Of a stretch of 64,000 nucleotides of DNA, positions 33,081 through 41,938 are shown one piece after another. Origin of the DNA: JASFHF01 sp050123375 (GTDB lineage: Bacteria > Pseudomonadota > Gammaproteobacteria > UBA12402). Within the stretch, counting starts at the first letter, position 1; each line of letters opens with the position of its first letter. The stretch lies in assembly GCA_050123375.1 (NCBI GenBank), contig JASFHF010000004.1:1-64000 (forward strand). The letters run 5' to 3'. The notes under the pieces are model-generated. The model did not search any database. It had not been told where the DNA came from and saw nothing but the letters and a program-made list of their open reading frames with translations. Position numbers and translations under genes: made by a program.

Positions 33081-34631
33081 TTACGTAAATTCTACTAAGG
33101 ACTCTCCTGACATTTCTTTAGGTTGTGGCAGTCCTAATAAATATAACATGGTCGGGGCGATATCACATAATGCTCCTGCGGTGTTAGTAATTTTTGCGGG
33201 GCGTCCAATATAAATAAATGGAACTGGGTTGCAAGTATGTGCGGTATGCGGTTGACCAGTTTCAGGGTCAAACATTACTTCAGCATTGCCATGATCTGCG
33301 GTAATAATGGTTTCACCGCCAACTTTATTTAATGTTGTAACAATTTTTGTTAAACATTTATCTATACATTCAACCGCTTTAATTGCTGCTTTTAATTTGC
33401 CGGTATGTCCAACCATATCGCAATTAGCAAAATTACAAATAATTGCATCGTATTTTTTACTTTCAATTGCTGCGTTTAGCTTTTCAGTAATTTCTGGCGC
33501 GCTCATTTCTGGTTGTAAGTCATAAGTAGCAACTTTTGGCGATGGGATTAAAATTCGATCTTCTCCTTCGTAAGGTTTTTCGACGCCACCGCTTAAAAAG
33601 AAAGTTACGTGTGCATATTTTTCGGTTTCAGCAATGCGTAATTGGTGTAAATGATTATTGGCCAGATATTCGCCTAGTGCATTAACTATTTTTTCTGGTG
33701 GAAATGCAATTGGCAGATCAAAAGTTTGATCGTATTCAGTCAGTGTTGCATAACAGCCTAATTTTACGATTTTTTTGCGCTTGAATTCAGTAAAATCAGT
33801 TTCGGTAAATGCGCACGTAATTTCTCGTGCGCGATCAGCACGATAATTCATAAAAATAATAGTGTCGCCATCTTCGATTACAACTGGTTTTTCATTTTTT
33901 ACATGAATGCTGGTGGGTTTGATAAATTCATCGGTTTCGTTGGCTTTATAAGCCATTTTTAAACCATCAATAGCAGTTTCTGCATGATGTGCTGCTTCAC
34001 CTAAAGTAAATAAATCATAAGCTTGTTGTACGCGATCCCAACGTTTATCACGATCCATAGCATAATAGCGGCCAACCAGAGAAATAATTTTACCAACTTT
34101 AATTTTAGCGAATATATTTTCTAAATTTGTAATAAATTGTTCAGCGCTTTTTGGCGGAGTGTCTCTGCCATCTAAAAAAGCGTGCATGAATAGTTTTTTT
34201 GCACCGCGTTTAGCCGCCAGTTTCATCATTGCGTGGATATGAGTTTCATGACTGTGAACTCCTCCATTTGAAAGTAAGCCAAATACATGCACGGCTTTAT
34301 CTTGAGTTACAGCTTGATCGACTGCTTTGATTAGTACCGGGTTTTCGTAGAAAGAGCCATCATCAATAGCATTAGTGATACGGCTTAAGTCTTGATAAAC
34401 AATTCTGCCGGCGCCTAAATTTAGGTGGCCAACTTCAGAGTTTCCCATTTGACCTTTGGGCAGGCCTACATTGCAGCTTGATGCAGCAATTAAAGTATGT
34501 GGGTATTTTTGCCATAACTTGTTAAATGTGGGTATGTTTGCCTGGGCTATAGCATTAGAATCCGGTTGGGGGTTATAGCCCCAGCCATCTAAAATTATTA
34601 ATAGAATGGGTCGGTGTGGTGTGTTGGTCAT
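33081..34631 (-). CDS. gpmI: 2,3-bisphosphoglycerate-independent phosphoglycerate mutase
   Basis: This glycolytic enzyme interconverts 3- and 2-phosphoglycerate using two Mn ions. The mature frame has 516 residues from MTNTPHRP. ILLIILDGWG has the metal-binding Asp, GNSEVGHLNLGAG contains the phosphoserine nucleophile, and FLDGRDTPP and TADHGNAEVM complete the active site. The frame is open upstream to 34682, but the ATG at 34631 has an AAGGAG site (plus-strand CTCCTTT near 34641) and matches the family start. It sits alone on the minus strand. Confidence 0.93.
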   Translation of the reverse strand: MTNTPHRPILLIILDGWGYNPQPDSNAIAQANIPTFNKLWQKYPHTLIAASSCNVGLPKGQMGNSEVGHLNLGAGRIVYQDLSRITNAIDDGSFYENPVLIKAVDQAVTQDKAVHVFGLLSNGGVHSHETHIHAMMKLAAKRGAKKLFMHAFLDGRDTPPKSAEQFITNLENIFAKIKVGKIISLVGRYYAMDRDKRWDRVQQAYDLFTLGEAAHHAETAIDGLKMAYKANETDEFIKPTSIHVKNEKPVVIEDGDTIIFMNYRADRAREITCAFTETDFTEFKRKKIVKLGCYATLTEYDQTFDLPIAFPPEKIVNALGEYLANNHLHQLRIAETEKYAHVTFFLSGGVEKPYEGEDRILIPSPKVATYDLQPEMSAPEITEKLNAAIESKKYDAIICNFANCDMVGHTGKLKAAIKAVECIDKCLTKIVTTLNKVGGETIITADHGNAEVMFDPETGQPHTAHTCNPVPFIYIGRPAKITNTAGALCDIAPTMLYLLGLPQPKEMSGESLVEFT

Positions 34632-34770
34632 ATTTTTTATCTCCTTTCTTTTAAAATTATACATGTAAAACTTTCCTTGCAAAATAAGTTTTTTCTGGCA
34701 GAATGGTGCGCCCTTTTAGTGCTGATTCTTTAAGATATGCTATTCTTAGATTTAATTTACGAGGTTTGTA

Positions 34771-36138
34771 ATGGCGGTTAAGGCATCTTCACAATCATTT
34801 GGTAATGATGTAAGACAATCAGTGCGTTTGTCGTTGCCGCTTATTGTTGCAAATTTGGTGCAGGCGTCCAGCGGATTTTTGGGTACGCTGATGATCGCCC
34901 ATCTTGGACGCGACAATTTAGCTGCTATGGCTTTGGGTGTTTCGGTGTATTTTAGTTTGGTGGTATTTTTATTTGGATTGTTATCATCAATTGGTGTCAT
35001 GGTGGCACAGAATTATGGCGCTAAGAATCAAGCTGGAATGGAATCTTCTTTTTCGCAGGGTTTTATTTTAGCTTTAGTCAGTTGTGTGCCGATGATATTG
35101 ATTTTGTGGTTTGCGCCAATTATTTTTAGCTGGAGCGGTGAACCATATCATATTTCGCAAATTGCAACTAGCTATTTGCATGCTATGGTTTTGTGCGTAG
35201 TGCCGGTAGCCATGTTAGTTTCTATGGAACAGTTTTTGCTTGGGATGTCACGGACTGGTGTGGTTTTATGGGTTAGTTTGGCCGAAGTTCCGTTTGAAAT
35301 TTTATTCAGTTATGCGTTTATTTTCGGGCGTTTTGGTTTGCCAAAATGTGGTATAGCGGGGCTTGGTTATGGCTTTGCATTAGTGTTTTTGCTGACGGCT
35401 TTAGGTCTTGCTATTTTTTTATGTCGCTCTAAATTATATCGGCGATATAAATTATTTTCAGGGGTAATTTACTTTAAAGCAGAATATTTTTTTGAATTGT
35501 TACGTGTTGGTTGGCCGGTTGGTTGTATGCAGGTAATTGAAGTGGTGCTGTTGTCGATATTGGCTTTTATGATGGGTAGGGTAAATAGCGATGCGCTTGC
35601 TGCAAATAGAATTGCGCGGCAGTTTTTATTAATGGGTATGATGTTTGTATTTGCGGTTTCGCAGGTTGCTACGGTACAGGTTGGTCAGGCTGTTGGCCGA
35701 AAAGATAAGTTAGGAATCAATCGCGCGATTTTAGCTAATTTGGTTTTTGGTTGTAGTGTAACGTTTGCAATTTCGGTTTGTTATATTTTGTTTGCGCGGG
35801 ATTTTATTGGTTTGGATGTTAGTATAAATAATCCGCGTTTTGCAGCGTTGACGCATTATGCTACAGTTTTTTTGGCGTTTGCTGCTGTGTCACAAGTTTT
35901 TGATACATTGCGTTTTATTGCGATTGGCGCGTTGCGTGGTTTGAAAGATACTCGTATTCCAATGTATATTAGCATTATTACTTTTTGGTTTGTTGCGTTG
36001 CCGCTTTCGTGGGTTTTATGTTTCCCTTTAGGTTTTGATGGCAATGGTTTGTGGATTGGTTTGTTGGTTGGTGTTTTAATTGGTGCGGTTATTTTGTTGG
36101 TTCGCAATTATAAATTAGCGCGGCAGGTTAAATTTTAA
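34771..36138 (+). CDS. MATE family multidrug/cation exporter
   Basis: The 455-residue protein has 12 predicted helices in the two-times-six MATE layout. LPLIVANLVQASSGFLGTLMIAHLG at the N-terminus and MVAQNYGAKNQAGM are NorM-like motifs, with the repeated half starting near residue 245 (GWPVGCMQVIEVVLL). Such proteins export drugs or metabolites in exchange for Na+ or H+. The gene converges on ftsW with a four-base overlap of stops. The substrate is unknown. Confidence 0.85.
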   Translation: MAVKASSQSFGNDVRQSVRLSLPLIVANLVQASSGFLGTLMIAHLGRDNLAAMALGVSVYFSLVVFLFGLLSSIGVMVAQNYGAKNQAGMESSFSQGFILALVSCVPMILILWFAPIIFSWSGEPYHISQIATSYLHAMVLCVVPVAMLVSMEQFLLGMSRTGVVLWVSLAEVPFEILFSYAFIFGRFGLPKCGIAGLGYGFALVFLLTALGLAIFLCRSKLYRRYKLFSGVIYFKAEYFFELLRVGWPVGCMQVIEVVLLSILAFMMGRVNSDALAANRIARQFLLMGMMFVFAVSQVATVQVGQAVGRKDKLGINRAILANLVFGCSVTFAISVCYILFARDFIGLDVSINNPRFAALTHYATVFLAFAAVSQVFDTLRFIAIGALRGLKDTRIPMYISIITFWFVALPLSWVLCFPLGFDGNGLWIGLLVGVLIGAVILLVRNYKLARQVKF

Positions 36139-37286
36139 TACAAACTTTTCCGGAACCGTTCACGAAAAACATCTTTTTTTCTGGCTTCATAATCAATGCG
36201 CAATAGAATAGCGATTACTATAAAAGTAACTAACAAACTGCTGCCGCCGTAGCTCATTAATGGCAGGGTTAAGCCTTTGGTTGGTAATAGACCGGAATTG
36301 ACTCCCATATTTACAATTGCTTGTGTTCCTATCCAGATGGCAAATCCATAAGCCATATATCCTTCTGCATGCATGCCGGCTAGTTGGGCGCGTCGCCCGA
36401 TCATGAGAATGCGTATAACCATTAGCGTATATAATGCGATTACAATTAGAATGCCAATCAAACCTAATTCTTCGGCCAATACAGCAAATAAAAAATCTGT
36501 ATGTGCTTCGGGTAAGTAAAATAATTTTTGAATGCTGCTGCCTAGGCCTGCACCAAAAATTCCGCCGCGTCCAAAAGCGATTAGCGATTGGGTTAATTGG
36601 TAACCGCTATTGAATTGGTGTGCCCATGGGTTTAGGAATGCAGTTAAGCGTGCCATTCTATATGGAGATGAAATTGCTAGTATGCTGACAGCAATCGCAG
36701 CAAGTAATAATAATCCTACAAATTGCCACCAGCGTACTCCGCTTAAATATAACATGCTCATCGTGGTTATGGTAATTACTACAGCAGTACCAAAATTTGG
36801 TTCTTTTAATAGTAGAATAGAAATAATTCCAAGAATTATCATTGGTTTTAAAAATTCGGCCGGTTTGGTGCAGATTTCGTGATTGCGTCTGGTTAGATAG
36901 CTCGCTAAATAAATTACAAATGCTAATTTAATAAATTCGGATACTTGTAATCTTATTGGACCTGCGCCAACCCATCGCATACTGCCGTTTACTTGATGGC
37001 CGATGCCTGGAATTAGTACGGCGATTAATAATATTAATCCGGTTAGCAGCATAAGTTTGCTAATTTTGTGCCAGAATTTTATGTTGATGCGCATAATAAT
37101 TAACAAAAATAGAATACCTAAAAAAATATGTGCGCTTTGGTTATAAAAGAAGTGAAAAGGTTGATGGTAGAGGCGTTCTGAGATGGACGTAGAAGCAGAA
37201 GTAATCATTACCAGGCCGATAATCAATAATGCAGCTACAGTGAAGACAAAATATTTGTCGTACATGTTTGTTGTTAGTTTGTTCAT
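36135..37286 (-). CDS. ftsW: peptidoglycan polymerase FtsW
   Basis: This SEDS-family glycan strand polymerase of the division machinery has 383 residues and about ten helices. GIGHQVNGSMRWVGAGPIRLQVSEF carries the conserved polymerase residues, and PEAHTDFLFAVLAEELGLIG and LMSYGGSSLL are the family signatures. It partners FtsI. It ends the cluster here; murG and murC, which usually follow, are missing from this location. A palindrome separates it from murD. Confidence 0.93.
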   Translation of the reverse strand: MNKLTTNMYDKYFVFTVAALLIIGLVMITSASTSISERLYHQPFHFFYNQSAHIFLGILFLLIIMRINIKFWHKISKLMLLTGLILLIAVLIPGIGHQVNGSMRWVGAGPIRLQVSEFIKLAFVIYLASYLTRRNHEICTKPAEFLKPMIILGIISILLLKEPNFGTAVVITITTMSMLYLSGVRWWQFVGLLLLAAIAVSILAISSPYRMARLTAFLNPWAHQFNSGYQLTQSLIAFGRGGIFGAGLGSSIQKLFYLPEAHTDFLFAVLAEELGLIGILIVIALYTLMVIRILMIGRRAQLAGMHAEGYMAYGFAIWIGTQAIVNMGVNSGLLPTKGLTLPLMSYGGSSLLVTFIVIAILLRIDYEARKKDVFRERFRKSLY

Positions 37287-37297
37287 ATCATCTCAGG

Positions 37298-37363
37298 GGG
37301 TCGGGTCTTTACTCATTACAAAGCAACAAACAAGGCACTTGTAATGAGTAAAGACACCGACCC
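37298..37363. repeat. dispersed palindrome between murD and ftsW
   Basis: Arms GGGTCGGGTCTTTACTCATT... (37298 onward) and its inverse ending GACACCGACCC (to 37363) enclose the loop AGCAACAAACAAGGCAC, shared with other members of the family. The arms differ from other copies in matching pairs. Confidence 0.85.
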
Positions 37364-37372
37364 GATTTGTTT

Positions 37373-38692
37373 TCACAATTCCTTCACGATTTTAATAAAT
37401 TCATTTCCTCTGTGTTGGTAATCGTTGAACATGTCAAAACTAGCGCAAGCTGGTGATAGTAATATGATATCGTTTGGCATAGCTGCATCATATGCAAGTT
37501 GTACTGCTTGTTGCAAATCATCGGCTATTTTAGTAGTGCAGCTGTTTTGCAAGGTTTTTTTAAGAACGTCTGCTGCTTTACCAATTAAAATAGCTTGACG
37601 TATGTATTTTTTAGCTGCAGATTGTAGTGGAGTAAAATCAGCATTTTTGCCTAAGCCTCCGGCGATTAAAATTATTTTGCCGGAAATATTTTGACCCAAG
37701 CCTGAAAGTGCAGCCAAAGTTGCGCCGACATTAGTTCCTTTTGAATCGTTATACCATGCTGCATTATTAATAGTTCGTACTAGTTGACAACGATGTGGCA
37801 GGCCAGGAAATTCTTGTAGTGCTTTTAACATTAATTTTTGATCAAAGCCTGCTGCGTCACCAATTGCTAGCGCAGCTAAAGCATTTTCTAAGTTATGTTG
37901 GCCGATTAGTTTTAATTTTTTTGTGTTTAACAAAAGTTGTTTGCCTTTAGCTAAATATTTTTCGTTATCGTGTTTAATAATTCCATATTGATTTTTTTCA
38001 GGCGCATCTAAACCAAAACTTATTATGGAATTTAGTTTTAAATTTTTCGTAGATTTTTCTGCGCGGTTTATCACTGCAATTTCACAGTTTTGGTAAATTT
38101 TTATTTTTGCAGCGGTGTATTCTTGCAGGTTGTGGTAACGATCCATGTGGTCTTCACAGACGTTTAATACAGCAGCAACTTTGGCGCGTAATGAAAATGC
38201 GGTTTCCAGTTGAAAGCTTGATAATTCTAAAACGTATAAATCAGCCGCAGGTAAATCTAAAGCTGGTGTGCCGATATTTCCGCCAACCTGGACGTTAATT
38301 TTAGCATAACGCGCCATTTCGCCTACAAGAGTTGTTACCGTGCTTTTGGCATTTGAGCCGGTAATTGCGATAATTGGGGTTTGTGTTGATTGTGCAAATA
38401 ATTCAATATCGCCTACATAAGGAATACCATTTTTAATCGCATTTGCAATTACAGGTTCTTTTAAGGAAACACCAGGACTTACTATTAATAAATCAGCATT
38501 GTTAATAAATTTTGCGGAAATTTCGCCGAATGCGGTTGGAATGTTTTGCTTTATTTGATCTGCGCCGGGCGGGTTGATGCGTGAATCTGTTATGCTTATT
38601 GGCCATCCTTGCCGTTTGCAGAAGTTAACGCAAGATAATCCGGTTTTGCCCAGTCCAACAATAACAACATTATGGAATTTTTTTTTAATCAT
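37373..38692 (-). CDS. murD: UDP-N-acetylmuramoyl-L-alanine-D-glutamate ligase
   Basis: MurD adds D-glutamate to UDP-MurNAc-L-Ala. The protein has about 439 residues from MIKKKFHN. VVIVGLGKTGLSC is the N-terminal dinucleotide-like fold, ITGSNAKSTVTTL is the ATP-binding P-loop (usually GTNGKST, here GSNAKST), and NDSKGTNVGAT is the conserved C-domain motif. The frame extends upstream into mraY, but the ATG at 38692 overlaps the mraY stop (TGATG) and matches the family start. It is in the normal dcw order. Confidence 0.93.
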   Translation of the reverse strand: MIKKKFHNVVIVGLGKTGLSCVNFCKRQGWPISITDSRINPPGADQIKQNIPTAFGEISAKFINNADLLIVSPGVSLKEPVIANAIKNGIPYVGDIELFAQSTQTPIIAITGSNAKSTVTTLVGEMARYAKINVQVGGNIGTPALDLPAADLYVLELSSFQLETAFSLRAKVAAVLNVCEDHMDRYHNLQEYTAAKIKIYQNCEIAVINRAEKSTKNLKLNSIISFGLDAPEKNQYGIIKHDNEKYLAKGKQLLLNTKKLKLIGQHNLENALAALAIGDAAGFDQKLMLKALQEFPGLPHRCQLVRTINNAAWYNDSKGTNVGATLAALSGLGQNISGKIILIAGGLGKNADFTPLQSAAKKYIRQAILIGKAADVLKKTLQNSCTTKIADDLQQAVQLAYDAAMPNDIILLSPACASFDMFNDYQHRGNEFIKIVKEL

Positions 38693-39774
38693 CAGCGTAA
38701 TTTCAGAGTTGCCAGACCACATAATACCAGAATAAAGGTGATAATCCAAAAGCGAACGATAACGCGAGGTTCGGGCCATCCTTTTAATTCAAAATGGTGG
38801 TGAAGAGGTGCCATTTTGAATAACCGTTTGCCGGTTAATTGAAATGAGATAACTTGAATAATTACCGAAATGGTTTCAACCACAAAGACTCCGCCCATAA
38901 GAAATAGGACTAATTCTTGGCGCACGATTATGGCTATAGTTCCTAAAGCTGCTCCCAGACCTAAAGCGCCGACATCTCCCATAAATACTTGAGCTGGATA
39001 GGTGTTAAACCACAGAAATCCTAAACCTGCACCAGCGATAGCAGCACAAACAATTACTACTTCTCCAGCTCCGGGAATGTGAGGTATCATTAAATATCTT
39101 GCAAAGTAAATATTGTCAGCAACATAAGCAAAAATACCTAGCGCCCCGCCAACCATGACGGTAGGTAGAATTGCCAAACCATCTAATCCGTCGGTAAGGT
39201 TTACAGCATTGCTGGCGCCAACTATAACTAGATAAGCAAATGGAATGTAGAACCAATGCAGGTGAATGGAACCATTTTTGAAAAAAGGTATAACTAATTG
39301 GGTTTCGGTAGGTGATGCTGCAGTTATGTATAGGTAAATAGCTATAGCTAATGCAAGTATGGATTGCCAAAAAAATTTCCAGCGGGCTTTCATCCCGGCG
39401 CTGTTTTTAAAAACCAATTTGCGGTAATCATCTATAAAGCCGATAGCGCCAAAGCCTAAAGTAGCAAATAAAATTAGCCAAATATAACGGTTAGATAAAT
39501 CTCCCCATAATAATGTTGCAATAGCAATGCTGATTAGAATCATAGTGCCGCCCATAGTGGGGGTTTCGGCTTTAGTGAAATGTGATCGCGGTCCAACTTT
39601 ACGGATTATTTGTTTGATACTTTTAAATCTTAAGCGGCGGATGAAAAATGGTCCCAGAATAAATGAAACTATTAAAGCGGTTATGGTGGTTAAAATTGCA
39701 CGAAAGGTTAAGTAAGAAAATACATTAAATGCGTGATAATATTGTTTTAAGAATTCAGCAAGCCAGAGCAACAT
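38692..39774 (-). CDS. mraY: phospho-N-acetylmuramoyl-pentapeptide transferase
   Basis: MraY makes lipid I on the inner membrane. The 360-residue protein has ten helices. TPTMGGTMIL, FIDDYRKLVFKNSAG (metal-binding DD), NLTDGLDGLA and the histidine motif FKMAPLHHHFELKGW are all present. It starts 107 bp after murE. The murF gene that normally separates the two is absent, replaced only by a palindrome. Confidence 0.96.
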   Translation of the reverse strand: MLLWLAEFLKQYYHAFNVFSYLTFRAILTTITALIVSFILGPFFIRRLRFKSIKQIIRKVGPRSHFTKAETPTMGGTMILISIAIATLLWGDLSNRYIWLILFATLGFGAIGFIDDYRKLVFKNSAGMKARWKFFWQSILALAIAIYLYITAASPTETQLVIPFFKNGSIHLHWFYIPFAYLVIVGASNAVNLTDGLDGLAILPTVMVGGALGIFAYVADNIYFARYLMIPHIPGAGEVVIVCAAIAGAGLGFLWFNTYPAQVFMGDVGALGLGAALGTIAIIVRQELVLFLMGGVFVVETISVIIQVISFQLTGKRLFKMAPLHHHFELKGWPEPRVIVRFWIITFILVLCGLATLKLR

Positions 39775-39792
39775 GTTTTAAAGCCTTTTGTT

Positions 39793-39860
39793 GGGGACGG
39801 AGCTTTACTCATTACAAAGCAACAAGCAGGGCACTTGTAATGAGTAAAGCTCGCGTCCCC
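39793..39860. repeat. dispersed palindrome between murE and mraY
   Basis: GGGGACGGAGCTTTACTCAT... (39793-39817) is inverted at 39835-39860 with one bulge around a GCAACAAGCAGGGCAC loop. It stands where murF would be expected. Confidence 0.85.
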
Positions 39861-39880
39861 TATAAATACATCATACAACA

Positions 39881-41368
39881 TTATTTTCCTTCCGCGAACA
39901 AGTTTTTAACTATTTCAATATCGCTAAAGGGTAATTTCTTGTTGCCAATAATTTGATATGGTTCGTGTCCTTTACCAGCTAATAAGACTATATCTTTGGG
40001 GGTTGCTTGCTTAATAGTGTAAGCGATTGCTTTTATCCGGTCTAATTCGATTATAACTTTATCTGGATGATTAATGCCCTCTAAAATATCGTTGACAATT
40101 TGCTGAGGATCTTCAAATCGTACATTGTCATTAGTGATGATTACATGATCGGCTAGTTTTTCAGCAATTTTTGCCATTTTTGGGCGCTTTTTGTGGTCAC
40201 GATCTCCTCCGCAGCCAAACATACAAAATAATTTACCATGGCAATGTTCGCGTAAAGTCTGTAAAGCTTGTTTTAAAGCGTCTGGAGTGTGAGAAAAATC
40301 TACTACAACCAAAGGTTTATTTTTACCAACAATGGTTTGCATGCGGCCTGGAACAGGTTGTAGTTCAGGGATGATGGATAAGATGTCGCTTAATTTATAT
40401 CCCATTATGCATAAATTGGTGATGATTGCTAGTAAATTGGAGAGATTAAAGCGGCCTACCAACCGGCTGATTAATTTGCCATGTCCCCATGGAGATAGAA
40501 TTTCGGCGTTGATACCGTTGGATTGAGCTTGTATGTTATTAGCTGCAATTATGTTTGCGTTATCGAATTTATTTGAATTTAATGTATAACCATATACTGC
40601 AAAATTACTTTTGAATTGTTCAAACCATTTTAAGCCAATAGGATCATCAAGATTAAATATTCCATTTTGTATTGAGTTTCTAGTGAATAATCGTCGTTTT
40701 GCGGCTGCGTATTTATTTACAGTTTTGTGATAATCTAAATGATCGTGAGTTAAATTGGTAAAGGTGCCAAATTTAATATCCATACCGGCAAATCGATTTT
40801 GATCTAGCGCATGTGATGATGTTTCCATGACTACAGTATGAATATTTTGTTGCCTAAAATCAGCTAAAATGCGTTGCAGCATGATCGGGTTAGGTGAAGT
40901 ATAGTTTGATGGGGTTAGTGATTCTGGATTGCCGTAACCCAGAGTGCCAATTAAGCCGGCATGAGTGCCAAGTTTTTGTAAAGCAGAAGTTAATAAATAG
41001 CTGATTGAGGTTTTACCGTTAGTTCCAGTAACACCAATAGATAACATATTTTTTGATGGATTATCATAAAAAGTTGCAGCAATTTGTCCGATTTTTTCGG
41101 TTAAATTCGGCAGAGCAATAATTGGAATATTATTTTTATACGTTAGAATTGATGGTAATTTATTAGTATCGCATAAAATCACAGCAGCGCCATTTGTAAT
41201 TGCTTGGTCAATAAATTGTTTGCTATCAATAGAACTGCCTTGATATGCAAAAAACAAATAATCTGGTTTTACTTCACGGCTATCTAAGGTTAGCCCGCTG
41301 ATATTAATATCAGGAGTTGTGTCTAGATTGATAATGTTTTGTAGTAGTTGCTGTAAGTTTTTTGTCAT
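39881..41368 (-). CDS. murE: UDP-MurNAc-tripeptide synthetase
   Basis: The 495-residue enzyme adds the third amino acid of the peptidoglycan stem. GVTGTNGKTS is the ATP loop, and ETSSHALDQNRF and FTNLTHDHLDYH are catalytic motifs. GCGGDRDHKKRPKM is the C-domain motif. The substrate-choice motif, DNPR in meso-diaminopimelate enzymes, reads DNVR here (ITNDNVRFEDP), so the Pro is replaced. It is probably still a meso-DAP enzyme. It is the first gene after the inserted hip module. Confidence 0.93.
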   Translation of the reverse strand: MTKNLQQLLQNIINLDTTPDINISGLTLDSREVKPDYLFFAYQGSSIDSKQFIDQAITNGAAVILCDTNKLPSILTYKNNIPIIALPNLTEKIGQIAATFYDNPSKNMLSIGVTGTNGKTSISYLLTSALQKLGTHAGLIGTLGYGNPESLTPSNYTSPNPIMLQRILADFRQQNIHTVVMETSSHALDQNRFAGMDIKFGTFTNLTHDHLDYHKTVNKYAAAKRRLFTRNSIQNGIFNLDDPIGLKWFEQFKSNFAVYGYTLNSNKFDNANIIAANNIQAQSNGINAEILSPWGHGKLISRLVGRFNLSNLLAIITNLCIMGYKLSDILSIIPELQPVPGRMQTIVGKNKPLVVVDFSHTPDALKQALQTLREHCHGKLFCMFGCGGDRDHKKRPKMAKIAEKLADHVIITNDNVRFEDPQQIVNDILEGINHPDKVIIELDRIKAIAYTIKQATPKDIVLLAGKGHEPYQIIGNKKLPFSDIEIVKNLFAEGK

Positions 41369-41467
41369 AAGCAGAGGTTCACGTTTTTATTAGTTACAAG
41401 GCAATTATTTAATTTTATCATATTTTACAAAAAATGTGCGGCAATCCTTATCGCATCTTCCGTAATA

Positions 41468-41938
41468 CTACGCCAAATCTTCTGTTTTTATCAAAATAGA
41501 ACCATCTGATTCTCTCTGTCCTGCCAGATATTTGCGGCGAGCCAAATGTTCAATATATTCACGGTTTTTAGTAAAGATGCTTATTAGGCTTTTGTTGTCG
41601 TTTTCAAAATGATCTTCTAGTGCTTCTCGACTGATAGCACAGGAAATAGTTGTATAACGATCTTTTCCTTTAAAAATAACAACCATGCGTCTTGAATCAT
41701 ATTGTTCTTCTGGTGCAGCAAAAACAAGCGTGCGTTTATCTACCATGCCTAATGTCTCAAGAATACTTAATACCGTAGATAACATAATATCAGTTTCCCC
41801 GCTTTCGAAACGGGAGATCGTAGGCGTACTAACGCCCGCTAATTTGGCAAGTTGTGTCTGAGTCAGCTTTTGTGCTTTGCGCCGCTGTTTCGCTTCTTCA
41901 ACAAGACTTGGCCAATTGATGCAAAACTGCCGTTCCAT
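41468..41938 (-). CDS. hipB: HipB-like HTH antitoxin with extra C-terminal domain
   Basis: The 156-residue protein starts with an Xre helix-turn-helix (KAQKLTQTQLAKLAGVSTPTISRFESGE). Its C-terminal half (VVIFKGKDRYTTISCAISREALEDHF) resembles DUF1488-like domains and is absent from E. coli HipB. It overlaps hipA by 76 bases and lies downstream of it, the reverse of the usual antitoxin-first order. It probably binds the three repeated sites upstream of hipA. The ATG has a weak ribosome-binding site, so translation may depend on hipA. Confidence 0.78.
   Translation of the reverse strand: MERQFCINWPSLVEEAKQRRKAQKLTQTQLAKLAGVSTPTISRFESGETDIMLSTVLSILETLGMVDKRTLVFAAPEEQYDSRRMVVIFKGKDRYTTISCAISREALEDHFENDNKSLISIFTKNREYIEHLARRKYLAGQRESDGSILIKTEDLA

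Noticed and set aside
38693..38779. N-terminal extension of MurD
   Set aside because: It overlaps mraY on the same strand in another frame, and the family starts at MIKKKFHN.
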